A DNA stretch of 55,908 bases from Paracoccaceae bacterium (GCA_947449875.1 CANFSY010000007.1:1-55908), one strand, 5' to 3'; positions 19,848 to 30,875 are shown, numbered from the stretch's first letter. Program-made: numbers and translations. The notes: generated from the sequence alone by a model not told the origin.

Positions 19848-21026
19848 TCAGCCGCCGACGGCGGCTATGGCTTGCGCAAGGATGGGCACCGTGCGGGCAT
19901 TCAGGCCCGCGATGTTGATGCGGCTGTCGCCGACCATATAGATGCCGTGGGTGTCGCGCAGCGTGTTAACCTGCGCCTCACTTAACCCCAACCGCGAGAA
20001 CATGCCGCGGTGGTGGGCGACAAAATCGTAGCGGTCGGAATTGGTGGCGCGGCGCAGTTCTTCGGCCAAAGATTGGCGCAGCGTCAGCATGTTCAGGCGA
20101 ACCTCTTCCAATTCGGCCTGCCAATCGGCGCACAGGGCGGTGTCTTCCAAAATCATCGTCACCAGCCGCGCGCCGTGGTCGGGCGGGAAGGAAAAGTTCT
20201 GCCGATTCAGATAGGCCAGATTGGCCTGCACCACACCCCTGCGCGACGGCTCGCCCAGCGCGATCAACACGCCCGTGCGTTCGCGGTAGATGCCGAAGTT
20301 TTTCGAGCACGAGGCCGCGATCAGCACCTCGGGGAAGCGCGATGCGATCAGGCGGGTGGCGGCAGCGTCAGCTTCTAGCCCGTCGCCAAAACCTTGATAG
20401 GCCAGATCGACAAAGGGAATGGCCCCGCGGTTCGCAAGGATATCGGCCATCTTGGCCCATAGCTCGGCAGAGGGGTTCGCCCCCGTCGGATTGTGGCAGC
20501 AGCCATGCAGCAAGACCACATCGCCCTTGGCCACTTTGGCCAGATCGGCCAGCAGTCCATCTTCATCCAAACCGCCGCTGGTGGCATCAAAATAGCGGTA
20601 TTCGGCCATATTCAGGCCCAAATAACGGATGATCGAGGGGTGATTGGGCCAAGTCGGGTTGGAAACCCACACCGTCGCCTTGGGCGACGCCATCTTGACC
20701 AGTTCTAACGCCTGATGCAGCGCCCCCGTGCCGCCCGGCGTTGCAGCCACGGCCGCGCGGTCGGCAAAGCCCGCCCCTAAGATCAGGTTGACCATGGCCG
20801 CGTGAAAGGCGGGCTCTCCGGCAAGACCGGTGTAGGTCTTGGTCAGCTCACGCTCCCACAGCTGCTTTTCGGCAGTCTTGACAGCGCGCATGACAGGGGT
20901 AAGGCCCGTGGCGTCTTTATAAACGCCTACGCCAAGGTCGATCTTGGCAGGGCGCGGGTCTTCGCGGAACTGCGCCATCAGGACCAAGATTTTGTCTTGC
21001 GGTTGCGGGGTCAGAGCTTCCAGCAT
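19848..21026 (-). CDS. Aromatic amino acid/aspartate aminotransferase
   Basis: DKILVLMAQFREDPRPAKIDLGVGVYKDATGLTPVMRAVKTAE...LLHGCCHNPTGANPS...AASCSKNFGIYRERTGVLI. Confidence 0.92.
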   Translation of the reverse strand: MLEALTPQPQDKILVLMAQFREDPRPAKIDLGVGVYKDATGLTPVMRAVKTAEKQLWERELTKTYTGLAGEPAFHAAMVNLILGAGFADRAAVAATPGGTGALHQALELVKMASPKATVWVSNPTWPNHPSIIRYLGLNMAEYRYFDATSGGLDEDGLLADLAKVAKGDVVLLHGCCHNPTGANPSAELWAKMADILANRGAIPFVDLAYQGFGDGLEADAAATRLIASRFPEVLIAASCSKNFGIYRERTGVLIALGEPSRRGVVQANLAYLNRQNFSFPPDHGARLVTMILEDTALCADWQAELEEVRLNMLTLRQSLAEELRRATNSDRYDFVAHHRGMFSRLGLSEAQVNTLRDTHGIYMVGDSRINIAGLNARTVPILAQAIAAVGG

Positions 21027-21051
21027 CATCGTTCCTATCATCGCCCCGTCT

Positions 21052-21909
21052 TTAGCGGGCGGGGCCTTTTTCTACGGAAAGGTCGTCGTACATGCCCCAT
21101 TCGGCCCAAGAGCCGTCATACAGCGCATGCGATTTGTGGCCAATGCGTTCCAGCGCCAACGACAAAATGGCGGCGGTGACGCCCGACCCGCAGGTGGTGA
21201 TGGCGGGTTTAGACAGATCAACTCCTGCGGCTTCAAAGACAGCCCGCAGCTCGGGCGGGGATTTCATCGTGCCCTCGGCGTTCAGCACCGCACCAAAGGG
21301 CACGTTGCGCGCGCCGGGAATATGGCCTGACCGCAGGCCGGGGCGGGGTTCGGGCGCCTCGCCTGTGAAGCGGGCTGTGGCGCGGGCGTCGATGATCACG
21401 GCCTCGCCCAATTTGGCGGCGTGGGCCACTTGGGTCACATCCTTGACCAGATGGTTCTGGCGGCTGGTGGTCATGTGGCGGTCTTTGACGATGGGCGGCA
21501 TGTCTTCAATCTCGCGCCCTTCGGCCAGCCATTTGGGCAGGCCACCGTCCAGCACGGCCACATCCATCTTGCCCATCAAGCGGAAGGTCCACCACACACG
21601 GGCGGCAGAAAACAGGCCCGCGCTGTCATAGACCACCACCTGATGCCCGTCCCCCACACCCATCGCGCGCATCCGCGAGATGAACTTTTCGGGCGGCGGC
21701 GCCATATGCGGCAGCGACGAGCGGCTATCGCTTATCTCGTCGATATCAAAGAACCGCGCGCCGGGAATATGGGTCAGGGCATAGTCGGCCTTGGCATCGC
21801 GCCCCGATCCGGGCAGATACCACGAGGCATCCAGCACCCGCAGATCGGGGTCTTTCAGATGGGCACCAAGCCAACCCGTCGACACCAGCGTTTTTGGATC
21901 GTCCACCAC
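21052..21909 (-). CDS. sseA: 3-mercaptopyruvate sulfurtransferase
   Basis: VVDDPKTLVSTGWLGAHLKDPDLRVLDASWYLPGSGRDAKADY...ITTCGSGVTAAILSLALERIGH; probable GTG start. Confidence 0.9.
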   Translation of the reverse strand: MVDDPKTLVSTGWLGAHLKDPDLRVLDASWYLPGSGRDAKADYALTHIPGARFFDIDEISDSRSSLPHMAPPPEKFISRMRAMGVGDGHQVVVYDSAGLFSAARVWWTFRLMGKMDVAVLDGGLPKWLAEGREIEDMPPIVKDRHMTTSRQNHLVKDVTQVAHAAKLGEAVIIDARATARFTGEAPEPRPGLRSGHIPGARNVPFGAVLNAEGTMKSPPELRAVFEAAGVDLSKPAITTCGSGVTAAILSLALERIGHKSHALYDGSWAEWGMYDDLSVEKGPAR

Positions 21910-21969
21910 ACCACCCCCCCCTTTTTTTGACGGGTCAATCTGCCCCCAACTTTGGCCCTGTGCCAAGCC

Positions 21970-22449
21970 TTAGCTGCGAAACCCGTTCTTCATAATGCGC
22001 GCCTTTTGGCGTTCCCAATCGCGCTTGGCCGAGGTTTCGCGCTTGTCGGCCAGCTTCTTGCCCTTTGCAACACCCAGCTTCAGCTTCACAAAGCCGCGGT
22101 CGTCGAAATACAGCTTCAGGGGCACAATCGTCATCCCCTCGCGCCCGACGGAGTTCGACAGGCGCGACAATTCCTTGCGCGACACCAACAGTTTACGGCG
22201 GCGGCGCTCTTCGTGGCCAAAGGTCTTGGCGGGCAGATAGGGTGCGATGTAGCCGTTGATCAGCCACAACTCCCCCCCCTCGACCGAGGCATAGCTTTCG
22301 GCGATGTTCGACCCGCCTTGGCGTAAAGACTTGACCTCGGACCCCATCAGCATGATGCCTGCTTCCAGATCGGATTCGATGTGGTAATCAAACCGCGCGC
22401 GGCGGTTTTCCGCGATGAGTTTGGAATTGGGGTCGGATTTCTCTGCCAT
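21970..22449 (-). CDS. smpB: SsrA-binding protein
   Basis: [60 protein letters not shown]. Confidence 0.95.
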   Translation of the reverse strand: MAEKSDPNSKLIAENRRARFDYHIESDLEAGIMLMGSEVKSLRQGGSNIAESYASVEGGELWLINGYIAPYLPAKTFGHEERRRRKLLVSRKELSRLSNSVGREGMTIVPLKLYFDDRGFVKLKLGVAKGKKLADKRETSAKRDWERQKARIMKNGFRS

Positions 22450-22500
22450 GATCGCACCGAGATAGGCCAGACCACAGCTTTAGTCCAGAGAGGGGGGGAA

Positions 22501-22947
22501 ATGTTCGTGCAAATCGCAGTGGGAAGCGGGCTTTTGCTGGTCAATATCACGCTGGCCGCCATGGCCGCCATGGTGCTTGAGGTGATCTTTGCCCGCCTGC
22601 ACCACTGGTTCTTGCGCGAACCCCATCGCCCCAAACTTGTCTTGCTGGTGATGGGTGTGTCGGTTTGGGTGTTGGGGGTCATCACCATAGGATCGTGGAT
22701 TTGGGCCGTGGCATACAAGGCCCTTCAGGTTTTTCCCACAATGGAGGAATCGCTGTATTTCAGCCTTGTTGCTTTTACCACCTTGGGTTTGGGCGACATT
22801 GTGCCAGCCCAGCAGTGGCGCATCTTGGCCGGGATAGAGGCCGCGAACGGCCTGTTGAACTTTGGCCTGATGACAGCACTGTTGATCGAATCCCTCCGGC
22901 ATGTCCGCGTCGATCAAGTGGCCCAAAGGCGCAAGCGCCCCGATTAG
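22501..22947 (+). CDS. Two-TM potassium-channel-like protein
   Basis: YFSLVAFTTLGLGDIVPAQQWRILAGIEAANGLLNFGLMTALLIESL: pore loop plus flanking TMs. Confidence 0.8.
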   Translation: MFVQIAVGSGLLLVNITLAAMAAMVLEVIFARLHHWFLREPHRPKLVLLVMGVSVWVLGVITIGSWIWAVAYKALQVFPTMEESLYFSLVAFTTLGLGDIVPAQQWRILAGIEAANGLLNFGLMTALLIESLRHVRVDQVAQRRKRPD

Positions 22948-23803
22948 CGGTGCGGGCGGTGCAGCAGCAAGACCAATCCGCAGGCCACGATCAGCGCCGA
23001 TCCGGCAAGGGTCAGCGCATCAGGCCGCTCGTCAAAGACCACCACGCCAATGGTCAGCGCGAACACAATTCGCGTATAACGAAAGGGTGTGACGGCCGAG
23101 ACTTGGCCCGTGCGCATCGCTTGCGTCAGCGCGCTATAGCCTGCGACCCCGAACAGGCTGGCCCCCGCCATCAACGCCGCCCCTTGGGCGGTCGGCAAGC
23201 CAGCGCCCCCTGTCACCGCCAGTATCCCAACGCCGCACATGGCCAGCACCGCAAACCCCGCAACCCCCAACTGCGCATTTGACAACGCAGGCGGGGCCGC
23301 GCGGGTGGCCAGATCACGGCCCGCAAAGCCCAGCATCCCCGCCAGCGCCAGAAAGCTCAGCGCCGAAAAGCCCGACAGGCCGGGGCGCAAGATAAGCAGC
23401 ACCGCCAAAAAGCCCGTCACGATCAAGGCCGCGCGAAACAGCCCGACCTTTTCGCCAAACAAACTCGCCGCCACCGGAACAACAACCAAAGGTGTCGCCT
23501 GCAAAATCGCTGAAGCGGTGGAAATCGGCGTCAGCGCCACGGCCAGCGCATAAAACAAACGGCCTGCCACCTCGAACGACGACCGCAGGGCCATGGTGCG
23601 TGACCATGCGGCACGGGGAAGCGGAAGGCTGCCTGCACGCAGGGCAAGGGCTGCAAACCACAAAATCCCCACAAGCCCTTCAAAGACCAGCACCTGCCCT
23701 AAAGGCATCTCAGCCGCCGCAAGCTTCAAAAACCCGTCTTCGGCGGCAAACCCCGCCATAGAGGCCATCATCCACAAGCTGCCGCGCAGGTTATCAGAGG
23801 CCA
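22944..23803 (-). CDS. DMT/EamA family transporter
   Basis: MASDNLRGSLWMMASMAGFAAEDGFLKLAA...; repeated TM segments and EamA-type second half. Confidence 0.85.
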
Positions 23804-23843
23804 TGCGCAACTCCTGCCGGTTCGGGATATAGTGCGGTTAGCT

Positions 23844-23912
23844 CAGGCCCGATCAGATCAGGCCCGATCAGATAAGGCCCGATCAGATAAGGCCCGATCA
23901 GATAAGGCCGGC
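23844..23912. repeat. 15-bp tandem repeat, 4 full copies plus a partial
   Basis: (c/a)aggcccgatcagat at 23844-23858, 23859-23873, 23874-23888 and 23889-23903, then aaggccggc. Confidence 0.95.
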
Positions 23913-24770
23913 AAACTGCATCGCGGCTTTTATCTTGGCCTTGGTGCCTTCGGTCAAGGTCAACAAGGGCAAGCGCACCTCCTCAGCGCATAGGCCAAGC
24001 AGCGACAGGCCATATTTTGCCCCCGCCAACCCCGGTTCGATAAAGATCGCCTCGTGCAGGGGCATCAGGCGGTCTTGATAGTCCAAGGCGGTGGCATAGT
24101 CGCCGCGCAGGGTCGCCTCTTGGAATTCGGCGCACAGTTTGGGGGCAACGTTGGCGGTGACAGAAATGCACCCCACCCCGCCATGGGCGTTAAAGCCCAA
24201 AGCCGTCGCATCCTCGCCCGACAGTTGAATGAAATCTTTCCCGCAAGAAGCGCGCTGCATCGGCACACGCTCGATCTTGCCGGTCGCATCCTTGACACCG
24301 ATGATCCGCGGCAGTTTGGCCAGCGTGCCCATCGTATCGGGCAGCATATCCACGACCGATCGGCCGGGGATGTTGTAGATGATGATGGGCAAGGTGCAGG
24401 CATCATGCAGGGCGGTGAAATGCGCGATCAGTCCGGCTTGCGTGGGCTTGTTGTAATAGGGTGTGACCACCAAAGCAGCAGTCGCGCCGACCTTTTCGGC
24501 ATGGCGGATCAGGTCGATCCCTTCGGCGGTGTTGTTTGATCCCGCCCCCGCGATCACCGGAATGCGGCCTGCGACCACGCGGACGACCTCTTCGACGACT
24601 TGGCGGTGCTCGTCATGGCTGAGCGTGGGGCTTTCGCCTGTGGTGCCGACGGGCACCAACCCGTGCGAGCCTTGGGCGATGTGCCATTCCACCAAGTGTT
24701 TGAGCGTGACCAAATCCAACGCGCCGTTTTTGAACGGCGTGACCAGGGCGGGGAAAGACCCTTTGAACAT
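23898..24770 (-). CDS. dapA: 4-hydroxy-tetrahydrodipicolinate synthase
   Basis: [55 protein letters not shown]...[11 protein letters not shown]...IIYNIPGRS. Confidence 0.95.
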   Translation of the reverse strand: MFKGSFPALVTPFKNGALDLVTLKHLVEWHIAQGSHGLVPVGTTGESPTLSHDEHRQVVEEVVRVVAGRIPVIAGAGSNNTAEGIDLIRHAEKVGATAALVVTPYYNKPTQAGLIAHFTALHDACTLPIIIYNIPGRSVVDMLPDTMGTLAKLPRIIGVKDATGKIERVPMQRASCGKDFIQLSGEDATALGFNAHGGVGCISVTANVAPKLCAEFQEATLRGDYATALDYQDRLMPLHEAIFIEPGLAGAKYGLSLLGLCAEEVRLPLLTLTEGTKAKIKAAMQFAGLI

Positions 24771-24918
24771 GGCAACGACTCCTTGGTTGGCGGGCGGCGT
24801 GCCCGAAGATGCGCGCCCTTCCTAACGACAGTTGCACGCTTTGCCAAGCATGGGCGGCAGGCCACCGATCACGCGCTTTGGTGTTGTGGTGCAAGGGCGC
24901 ATCAGGCAAAATCAGAGC

Positions 24919-26874
24919 ATGAAAAAATTTGTATCAACATTGCGCCTTTTGGCCCTTCTGACAGGTTTGTCCCTGTCCCCCGCCTTTGCCTTTGACACCA
25001 AAGAAATCAGCGCCTTGCATGATGCGCAGATCCTTGCCGACCAACAAGATTGGGCAGAGGCGTCTGCGCGCGCCCAAGATGCGGGCCCTGTGGGGGCCGA
25101 CATCATCGAATGGCAACGCCTGCGGGCGGGCGAGGGGCTTTTGGGCGATTACGAATCCTTTGTGTCGCGCCACCCCGATTGGCCCGGCCTGCCTTATCTG
25201 AGAGCCGCCGGAGAGGTGGCGGTGGCCCGCTCCACCGATGCTGACCGTGTGTTGCGCTACTTTGCCGATACCCCCCCCGCCAAAGCCGCAGGCGTTCTGG
25301 CGTTGACCGCCGCGCTGGAAGCCAAAGGCCGTCACGCCGACGCGGTCGAGGTGGCGACCATGGGCTGGACCAAGCTGAAATTCACCGCTGACGAGCAATC
25401 GCAGCTTTTGGCCACCTATGCCCCCGATCTGCGCGTGGCCCATGAATTGCGGCTTGACCGGATCTTGTGGGATGGCACACGCGCCGATGAAGGCGCGCGG
25501 ATGCTGGCCTTGGTGCCCAAAGACTGGGCCGCCCTTGGCGCCGCCCGCCTTGCGCTGCGCGCTGATACGGCCGGAGTGTCGGCCTTGGTCAATGCCGTGC
25601 CCGAGGCGCTGAAAGACGACCCCGGCTTGGCCTTTGAGCGGTTTTTGTACCGGATGCGCCATGACAATTACGCCGATGCGGCGGCGTTGATCGTGGATCG
25701 CTCGACCTCGGCCAAGCGGTTGGGCGACCCTGCGGCTTGGGCTGCCAAGCGGGCCGATCTTGCGCGCATCTTGATGCGCAAGGATGCGACGAAAACGGCC
25801 TATAAGGTCGCCGCAAGCCACCATTTGGCAGACACCGGCGATAGCACCGATCTGGAGTTTCTCAGCGGCTTCATCGCCCTGCGCAAGCTGAATGACCCGG
25901 CCGCAGCACTCACCCATTTCAGCCGTCTGGCGGGGGCCAGCACCCCCATCAGCCAAGCGCGCGCGCACTACTGGATGGGCCGCGCCTATGACGCCTTGGG
26001 CGACAAGGCCAAGGCGCACAGCGCCTATGGCAAGGCGGCCAAATATCAAACCTCGTATTACGGGATGCTTGCGGCTGAAAAGCTGGGGCTGGATCTGGAC
26101 GCCAGCCTTTTGTCCAACGCGCCCCCGCTGGGCACGTGGAAAGGCGCGCGGTATGCCAAATCCTCGGTGCTACAGGCAGCGGTGCTGATGGCGGCTGCGG
26201 GCAACGAACAACTCTCGGCCCGCTTTATGCTGCATTTGGGCGAAAGCCTGTCAGATGACGAGCTGGGCACGCTGGCCGGTTTGGCGCTGACCTTGCGCCA
26301 ATACCGCGCATCGGTGCTGATCGCCAAGGCTGCGACCGAACGCGGGCTGGTCTTTGCGGGGGCCTATTTTCCGGTGCCCGACATGATCCCCGAGAAGCTG
26401 CCCGTCAGCCGCGCCCTCGCCCTGTCCATCGCGCGGCGCGAAAGCGAGTTTGACCCCGAAGCGCGCAGCCCCGCAGGCGCGCTTGGATTGATGCAGTTGC
26501 TGCCTGCCACGGCGGCCAAGGTCGCCAAGGATCAGGGGATCAAGTTCTCGGCGGGCAAGCTCGCGTCAGACCCTGCCTATAACGCCACGCTCGGGGCGGC
26601 CTATCTGAAGGAACTGGTCGACCGGTTCGGCCCGTCGGTCGCGCTGATCGCCTCGGGGTATAATGCGGGGCCGGGCCGTCCGCGCGGCTGGATCGACGCC
26701 TTTGGCGACCCGCGGCTGGCGGGGACCGATGTGGTCGATTGGGTCGAGATGATTCCCTTCACCGAAACGCGCACCTATGTCATGCGCGTGGTCGAAGGCG
26801 TGGTGATCTACCGCGCCAAGCTGCGCGGAACGGCAGGGCCTGTGAATGTGACCGCTGAGCTGACCGGACGCTAG
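24919..26874 (+). CDS. Soluble lytic murein transglycosylase
   Basis: SIARRESEFDPEARSPAGALGLMQLLPATAAKVAKDQGI...ASGYNAGPGRPRGWIDAFGDPR...ETRTYVMRVVEGVVIYRAKL. Confidence 0.93.
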   Translation: MKKFVSTLRLLALLTGLSLSPAFAFDTKEISALHDAQILADQQDWAEASARAQDAGPVGADIIEWQRLRAGEGLLGDYESFVSRHPDWPGLPYLRAAGEVAVARSTDADRVLRYFADTPPAKAAGVLALTAALEAKGRHADAVEVATMGWTKLKFTADEQSQLLATYAPDLRVAHELRLDRILWDGTRADEGARMLALVPKDWAALGAARLALRADTAGVSALVNAVPEALKDDPGLAFERFLYRMRHDNYADAAALIVDRSTSAKRLGDPAAWAAKRADLARILMRKDATKTAYKVAASHHLADTGDSTDLEFLSGFIALRKLNDPAAALTHFSRLAGASTPISQARAHYWMGRAYDALGDKAKAHSAYGKAAKYQTSYYGMLAAEKLGLDLDASLLSNAPPLGTWKGARYAKSSVLQAAVLMAAAGNEQLSARFMLHLGESLSDDELGTLAGLALTLRQYRASVLIAKAATERGLVFAGAYFPVPDMIPEKLPVSRALALSIARRESEFDPEARSPAGALGLMQLLPATAAKVAKDQGIKFSAGKLASDPAYNATLGAAYLKELVDRFGPSVALIASGYNAGPGRPRGWIDAFGDPRLAGTDVVDWVEMIPFTETRTYVMRVVEGVVIYRAKLRGTAGPVNVTAELTGR

Positions 26875-28440
26875 CTAGGGCTTCATCCAGACCGACAAGT
26901 CCACCTTGCGGCCCGTGCCAAGGTCTAATCCGGTCACGCGCCCCAAGGGCTGCACGCCTGCAGGGGCGGTGGGAGTGGGCAAGGCAAAGACTTGACAGCC
27001 CGCATCCGCCAAGCCTGCGATGATCTGCTTTTGGGGTAGGAATTCCACACGGGCATCGGTCAGAAAAACCAAAGACGGCTCGGCATAGCCTGCAACGCGA
27101 AAGCTGCACGCAGGATAGCGCGCCGCCCAAGCGGCCAGCGGGCGGGCGGGCCACAGCGCGTCGAGCCCTGCCAATGTCGGGTAAACCGTGGCGTTCAACG
27201 CCAAGCCGCCCACGGCAAGGGCTATGGCCAAGCGCACAGCGCCCCCCCGCGCCGCCGAAAGGATAAAGCCAAGGCTTGCGGTCACAGCCGCAGCGCCAGC
27301 CCAAAAGGCGGGCGGCATGGCCAAGCCCAACTGACCCGCTTGCCACACCAAAGCCGCCAACAGAGCCAGCGGCAAAAGCCCCGCCAAAACCATCGGCCAA
27401 ACCCGCCGCAAAGCCCCGCTTTGCACCGCATAAGCCACCAAAAGCGCCAAGGCCGGATAAGTGGGCAGGGTGTAATGCACCAGCTTGGTGGGCAAAGCCT
27501 CAAAGATCACCCATGTCGGCAGCAGGCTTAACAGCGCAAACTGCACCACCGCCTGCCGCCGCCCCGCCCAGATCGCGTGCAGGCTGGCCGCCAAGGGCAT
27601 CGCCGCAGGCCAAAAGGTCAGCCAGATGGCGGCCAGATAAGACCCCGGCGGCGCGCCGTGCTTTTCTTGGGCCGAGGCCATCTTGTCGATCATATCCGCG
27701 CCCAGCGACGCGCCCCAAAACGCGCCGTGGCTGACAACCGATATCGCCACAAACCACGGTGCGGCCAAAGCGGCAAACACGCCCAGCCCCGCAACAGGGC
27801 GCAAGTGCCGCAGCGGCGCAAGGCTGCGGGCCACCCCACATTGTCCCGCCAAAGTCAGCGCCAGAACCATCGGCCCAATCGGCCCCTTGATCAGCGTGCT
27901 TGCCGCCAAGACAGCCCAAAACCCCAGCGCCAAGGCCCAAGACAATCCTTTGTCGCGCGCATTTCTTGCCAAAAGATAGTGCCCTGCCGCCACACTCGCC
28001 AGCAACATGGCATCGGTCTTAGCCAAATGCGCCTCGGCCCCCAGCATCAGGCTAGCACCCAAGGCGACAGCGGCTAAGAACGCCGCCTCGCGGCCCAGAT
28101 ACAGCCGCGCGGTGGCATGGGTGAAGCCGACAGCCAGCAGCGCGCCCAGCAGGCTGACAAGGCGGTAGGACCAGATCTGATCCGGTTGGCCCGTTACAGC
28201 CGCCGCAGCCGCCTGCATCCAATAAACCCCCACGGGCTTTTTGTAGCGTGGCGCTTGCCCAAAATGGATATCCACCCAATCGCCCGAGGCCAGCATCTGC
28301 CGCGAGGCTTGCGAGAACAGCACCTCGTCGCGGTCCACCGGCGGCAGGCTGAAAAACCCCGGTAACGCCACGGCCAGCATCACCAAAAGGGCCAAGCCCA
28401 AGCCCCGCCCCTTAGCCACCTGATGCGCAATCCAGTCCAT
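26875..28440 (-). CDS. ArnT-like glycosyltransferase family 39 protein
   Basis: LFSLPPVDRDEVLFSQASRQMLASGDWVDIHFGQAPRYKKPVGVYWMQAAA; multi-TM. Confidence 0.85.
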   Translation of the reverse strand: MDWIAHQVAKGRGLGLALLVMLAVALPGFFSLPPVDRDEVLFSQASRQMLASGDWVDIHFGQAPRYKKPVGVYWMQAAAAAVTGQPDQIWSYRLVSLLGALLAVGFTHATARLYLGREAAFLAAVALGASLMLGAEAHLAKTDAMLLASVAAGHYLLARNARDKGLSWALALGFWAVLAASTLIKGPIGPMVLALTLAGQCGVARSLAPLRHLRPVAGLGVFAALAAPWFVAISVVSHGAFWGASLGADMIDKMASAQEKHGAPPGSYLAAIWLTFWPAAMPLAASLHAIWAGRRQAVVQFALLSLLPTWVIFEALPTKLVHYTLPTYPALALLVAYAVQSGALRRVWPMVLAGLLPLALLAALVWQAGQLGLAMPPAFWAGAAAVTASLGFILSAARGGAVRLAIALAVGGLALNATVYPTLAGLDALWPARPLAAWAARYPACSFRVAGYAEPSLVFLTDARVEFLPQKQIIAGLADAGCQVFALPTPTAPAGVQPLGRVTGLDLGTGRKVDLSVWMKP

Positions 28441-28526
28441 GCCGCCCCTAGCTCTTCATCTTGGCACAAATACTCGACGGGGGGTCTGGGGGGTGTCAAA
28501 CCTCCCAGCCGGAGCCGACGCGCGCC

Positions 28527-29795
28527 CTAGCCGTTCTCGCGCAAAACCGTGCCCGCCAGATAGAGCGACCCGCAAATCAGCACACGGGCGGTGGGGGTTT
28601 GGGCGGCTATGGTGCCCAATGCCTCGGCCACTGATCCGGCGATCTCGGCCTTGATCCCTGCGGCCAAAGCGGCGTCGCGGGTTTGCGTGGCGGGGAGGGT
28701 GTTCTTCTCGCCCGGAATCTCCACCGCGTGCAGGGCGATGGTTTGGGGGGCCAAAGGCACCATATAGCCGCGCACGTCTTTGGTGTTCAGCATCCCGCAG
28801 ATCAGATGGGTTTCGCGCACGGGCATCCGCGCCAAGGTGGACGCCACGGCTCGGCCGCCTGCCGGATTATGGCCACCGTCCAGCCAAAGCTCGATCCCCT
28901 GCGCCATGTCGACCAAGGGCCCATGCCGCAACCGTTGCATCCGCGCGGGCCAAAAGGCTTGGGTCACCGCCGCCTCGCACTGCGCCGCCGTGGCCCCCAG
29001 ATGGCGCAGGGCGGTCAAGGCCGCCCCGGCGTTGTGAATCTGGTGCGGGCCGGGCAGGTTTGGCAGGGGCAGGTCCAACAGGCCGTTTTCGTCTTGATAG
29101 ACCATGCGGCCATGCTCTTCATGCACATGCCAGTGCTGGCCAAAGGCCAAAACCGGCGCGCCCATGCGCAACGCCCGCGCTTCGATCACGGCCATGCCTG
29201 CATCGTCTTGCGGGCCGATGATGACAGGCACGCCGCGCTTGATGATTCCGGCTTTCTCAAAGGCGATCTCGGGCAAGGTTTCGCCCAGATATTGCTGATG
29301 GTCGATGGATACGGGGGTGATGATCGTCAGCGCCGGATGGTCGATCACGTTGGTGGCATCCAGCCGCCCGCCCAGACCGACCTCTAGCAAGGTATAATCG
29401 GCAGCGGTTCGGGCAAAGGCCAAAAGGGCGGCACAGGTGGTGATCTCGAAAAAGGTAATCTCGCCCGCGCCGTTCTTTTGCACGCATTCGTCCAAAAGGT
29501 CGGTCAGGGCTGTTTCGGAAATGATCTCTCCGGCCAAGCGAATGCGTTCGTGAAACCACGCCAGATGCGGCGAGGTATAGGCATGCACCTTGGACCCGCC
29601 TGCCTCTAGCCCCGCGCGGATCATCGCTTGGGTTGACCCTTTGCCGTTGGTGCCCGCGATATGGATAACGGGGGGCAAGGCCCGTTCGGGGTTGCCCAAG
29701 GCCGCCAGCAAGCGGTGGGTTCGGTCCAAGGTCAGGTCGATCACCTTGGGATGAAAGGTCATCATCCGGTCTAAAATGGCGTCAGAGCTGGCCAT
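28527..29795 (-). CDS. folC: Bifunctional folylpolyglutamate synthase/dihydrofolate synthase
   Basis: VIHIAGTNGKGSTQAMIRAGLEAGG...YTLLEVGLGGRLDATNVIDHPALTIITPVSIDHQQYLG. Confidence 0.93.
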   Translation of the reverse strand: MASSDAILDRMMTFHPKVIDLTLDRTHRLLAALGNPERALPPVIHIAGTNGKGSTQAMIRAGLEAGGSKVHAYTSPHLAWFHERIRLAGEIISETALTDLLDECVQKNGAGEITFFEITTCAALLAFARTAADYTLLEVGLGGRLDATNVIDHPALTIITPVSIDHQQYLGETLPEIAFEKAGIIKRGVPVIIGPQDDAGMAVIEARALRMGAPVLAFGQHWHVHEEHGRMVYQDENGLLDLPLPNLPGPHQIHNAGAALTALRHLGATAAQCEAAVTQAFWPARMQRLRHGPLVDMAQGIELWLDGGHNPAGGRAVASTLARMPVRETHLICGMLNTKDVRGYMVPLAPQTIALHAVEIPGEKNTLPATQTRDAALAAGIKAEIAGSVAEALGTIAAQTPTARVLICGSLYLAGTVLRENG

Positions 29796-29798
29796 GTC

Positions 29799-30701
29799 TT
29801 AGGCCTTTGTCGCTTTGCCATCGGGCGCGGGTAGGTCGCCCTTTATGGCCGGCGACAGGCCCTGCAACATCCGCACAATCGTGGCCAATTCGTCGCGCAT
29901 CGCTTTGCGGTGGGTGACGCGGTCCAGCATTCCGTGGTCCAGCAGATATTCGGCGCGTTGAAAGCCTTCGGGCAGCTTTTCGCGGATGGTTTGTTCGATC
30001 ACGCGGGGGCCCGCAAAGCAGATCAGCGCGTTGGGTTCGGCGATTTGCACATCGCCCAGCATGGCGTAGCTGGCTGTCACCCCGCCCGTGGTCGGGTGGG
30101 TCAACACCACCACATAGGGCAGACCCGCCTCGCGCAGCATCTGCACCGCAACCGTGGTGCGGGGCATTTGCATCAGCGACAAGATCCCCTCTTGCATCCG
30201 CGCGCCACCGGCGGCGCAGAAAACGACCATAGGCCGCTTGTGTTTCACCGCCGTTTGCGCGCCCACGATCATGGCGTTGCCGACAAACATGCCCATCGAC
30301 CCCGCCATAAAGGCAAAATCCTGTGCCACGGCCACAATCGGCGTGCGCAGAATTTCACCCTCGGCCACGACCATGGCGTCACGCTCGCCGGTCGCTTTTT
30401 GGGCGGCACGCAGGCGTTCGGGGTATTTCTTTTGGTCACGAAAATGCAGCGGATCCACGACAGGCTCGGGCACTTTCACTTCGGTAAAAATCCCGCCGTC
30501 AAACAGCGCCTTGAAGCGGTCACGCGGGGTGATGGCCATGTGATGGTCGCACGCGGTGCACACGTTCAGATTATCGGCCAATTCGCGGTGAAACAGCATC
30601 GTGCCGCATTCGGTGCATTTGGTCCAAAGATTGTCAGGGGTTTCGCGCCGCGAAAACAGCGAGTTGATCTTGGGACGCACGTAGTTGGAGATCCAGTTCA
30701 T
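29799..30701 (-). CDS. accD: Acetyl-CoA carboxylase carboxyltransferase subunit beta
   Basis: [55 protein letters not shown]...[12 protein letters not shown]. Confidence 0.95.
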   Translation of the reverse strand: MNWISNYVRPKINSLFSRRETPDNLWTKCTECGTMLFHRELADNLNVCTACDHHMAITPRDRFKALFDGGIFTEVKVPEPVVDPLHFRDQKKYPERLRAAQKATGERDAMVVAEGEILRTPIVAVAQDFAFMAGSMGMFVGNAMIVGAQTAVKHKRPMVVFCAAGGARMQEGILSLMQMPRTTVAVQMLREAGLPYVVVLTHPTTGGVTASYAMLGDVQIAEPNALICFAGPRVIEQTIREKLPEGFQRAEYLLDHGMLDRVTHRKAMRDELATIVRMLQGLSPAIKGDLPAPDGKATKA

Positions 30702-30875
30702 CGGCTGGCCCTTTGGTCGCTCTATTCCCGTCCGAGATAGTCTGCGCGGGGGCGAATTGCAATCACCCTGACAGGGGTGCGCCAGACGCAGCCCGCGGAT
30801 GATCTTGCCCAAAGGCCGGCGGGTGGCTATCCCTAAGGTGGAAAACGCGGCAGACGACTGCCGACAGGAGGCCGG

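Noticed and set aside
23844-23912. Tandem repeats considered as a CRISPR array
   Set aside because: 15-bp contiguous units without spacers and no cas genes; it is a short tandem repeat overlapping the dapA end.
24934-26049. 371-aa minus-strand ORF across slt
   Set aside because: Antisense to a convincing lytic transglycosylase; no recognisable motif.
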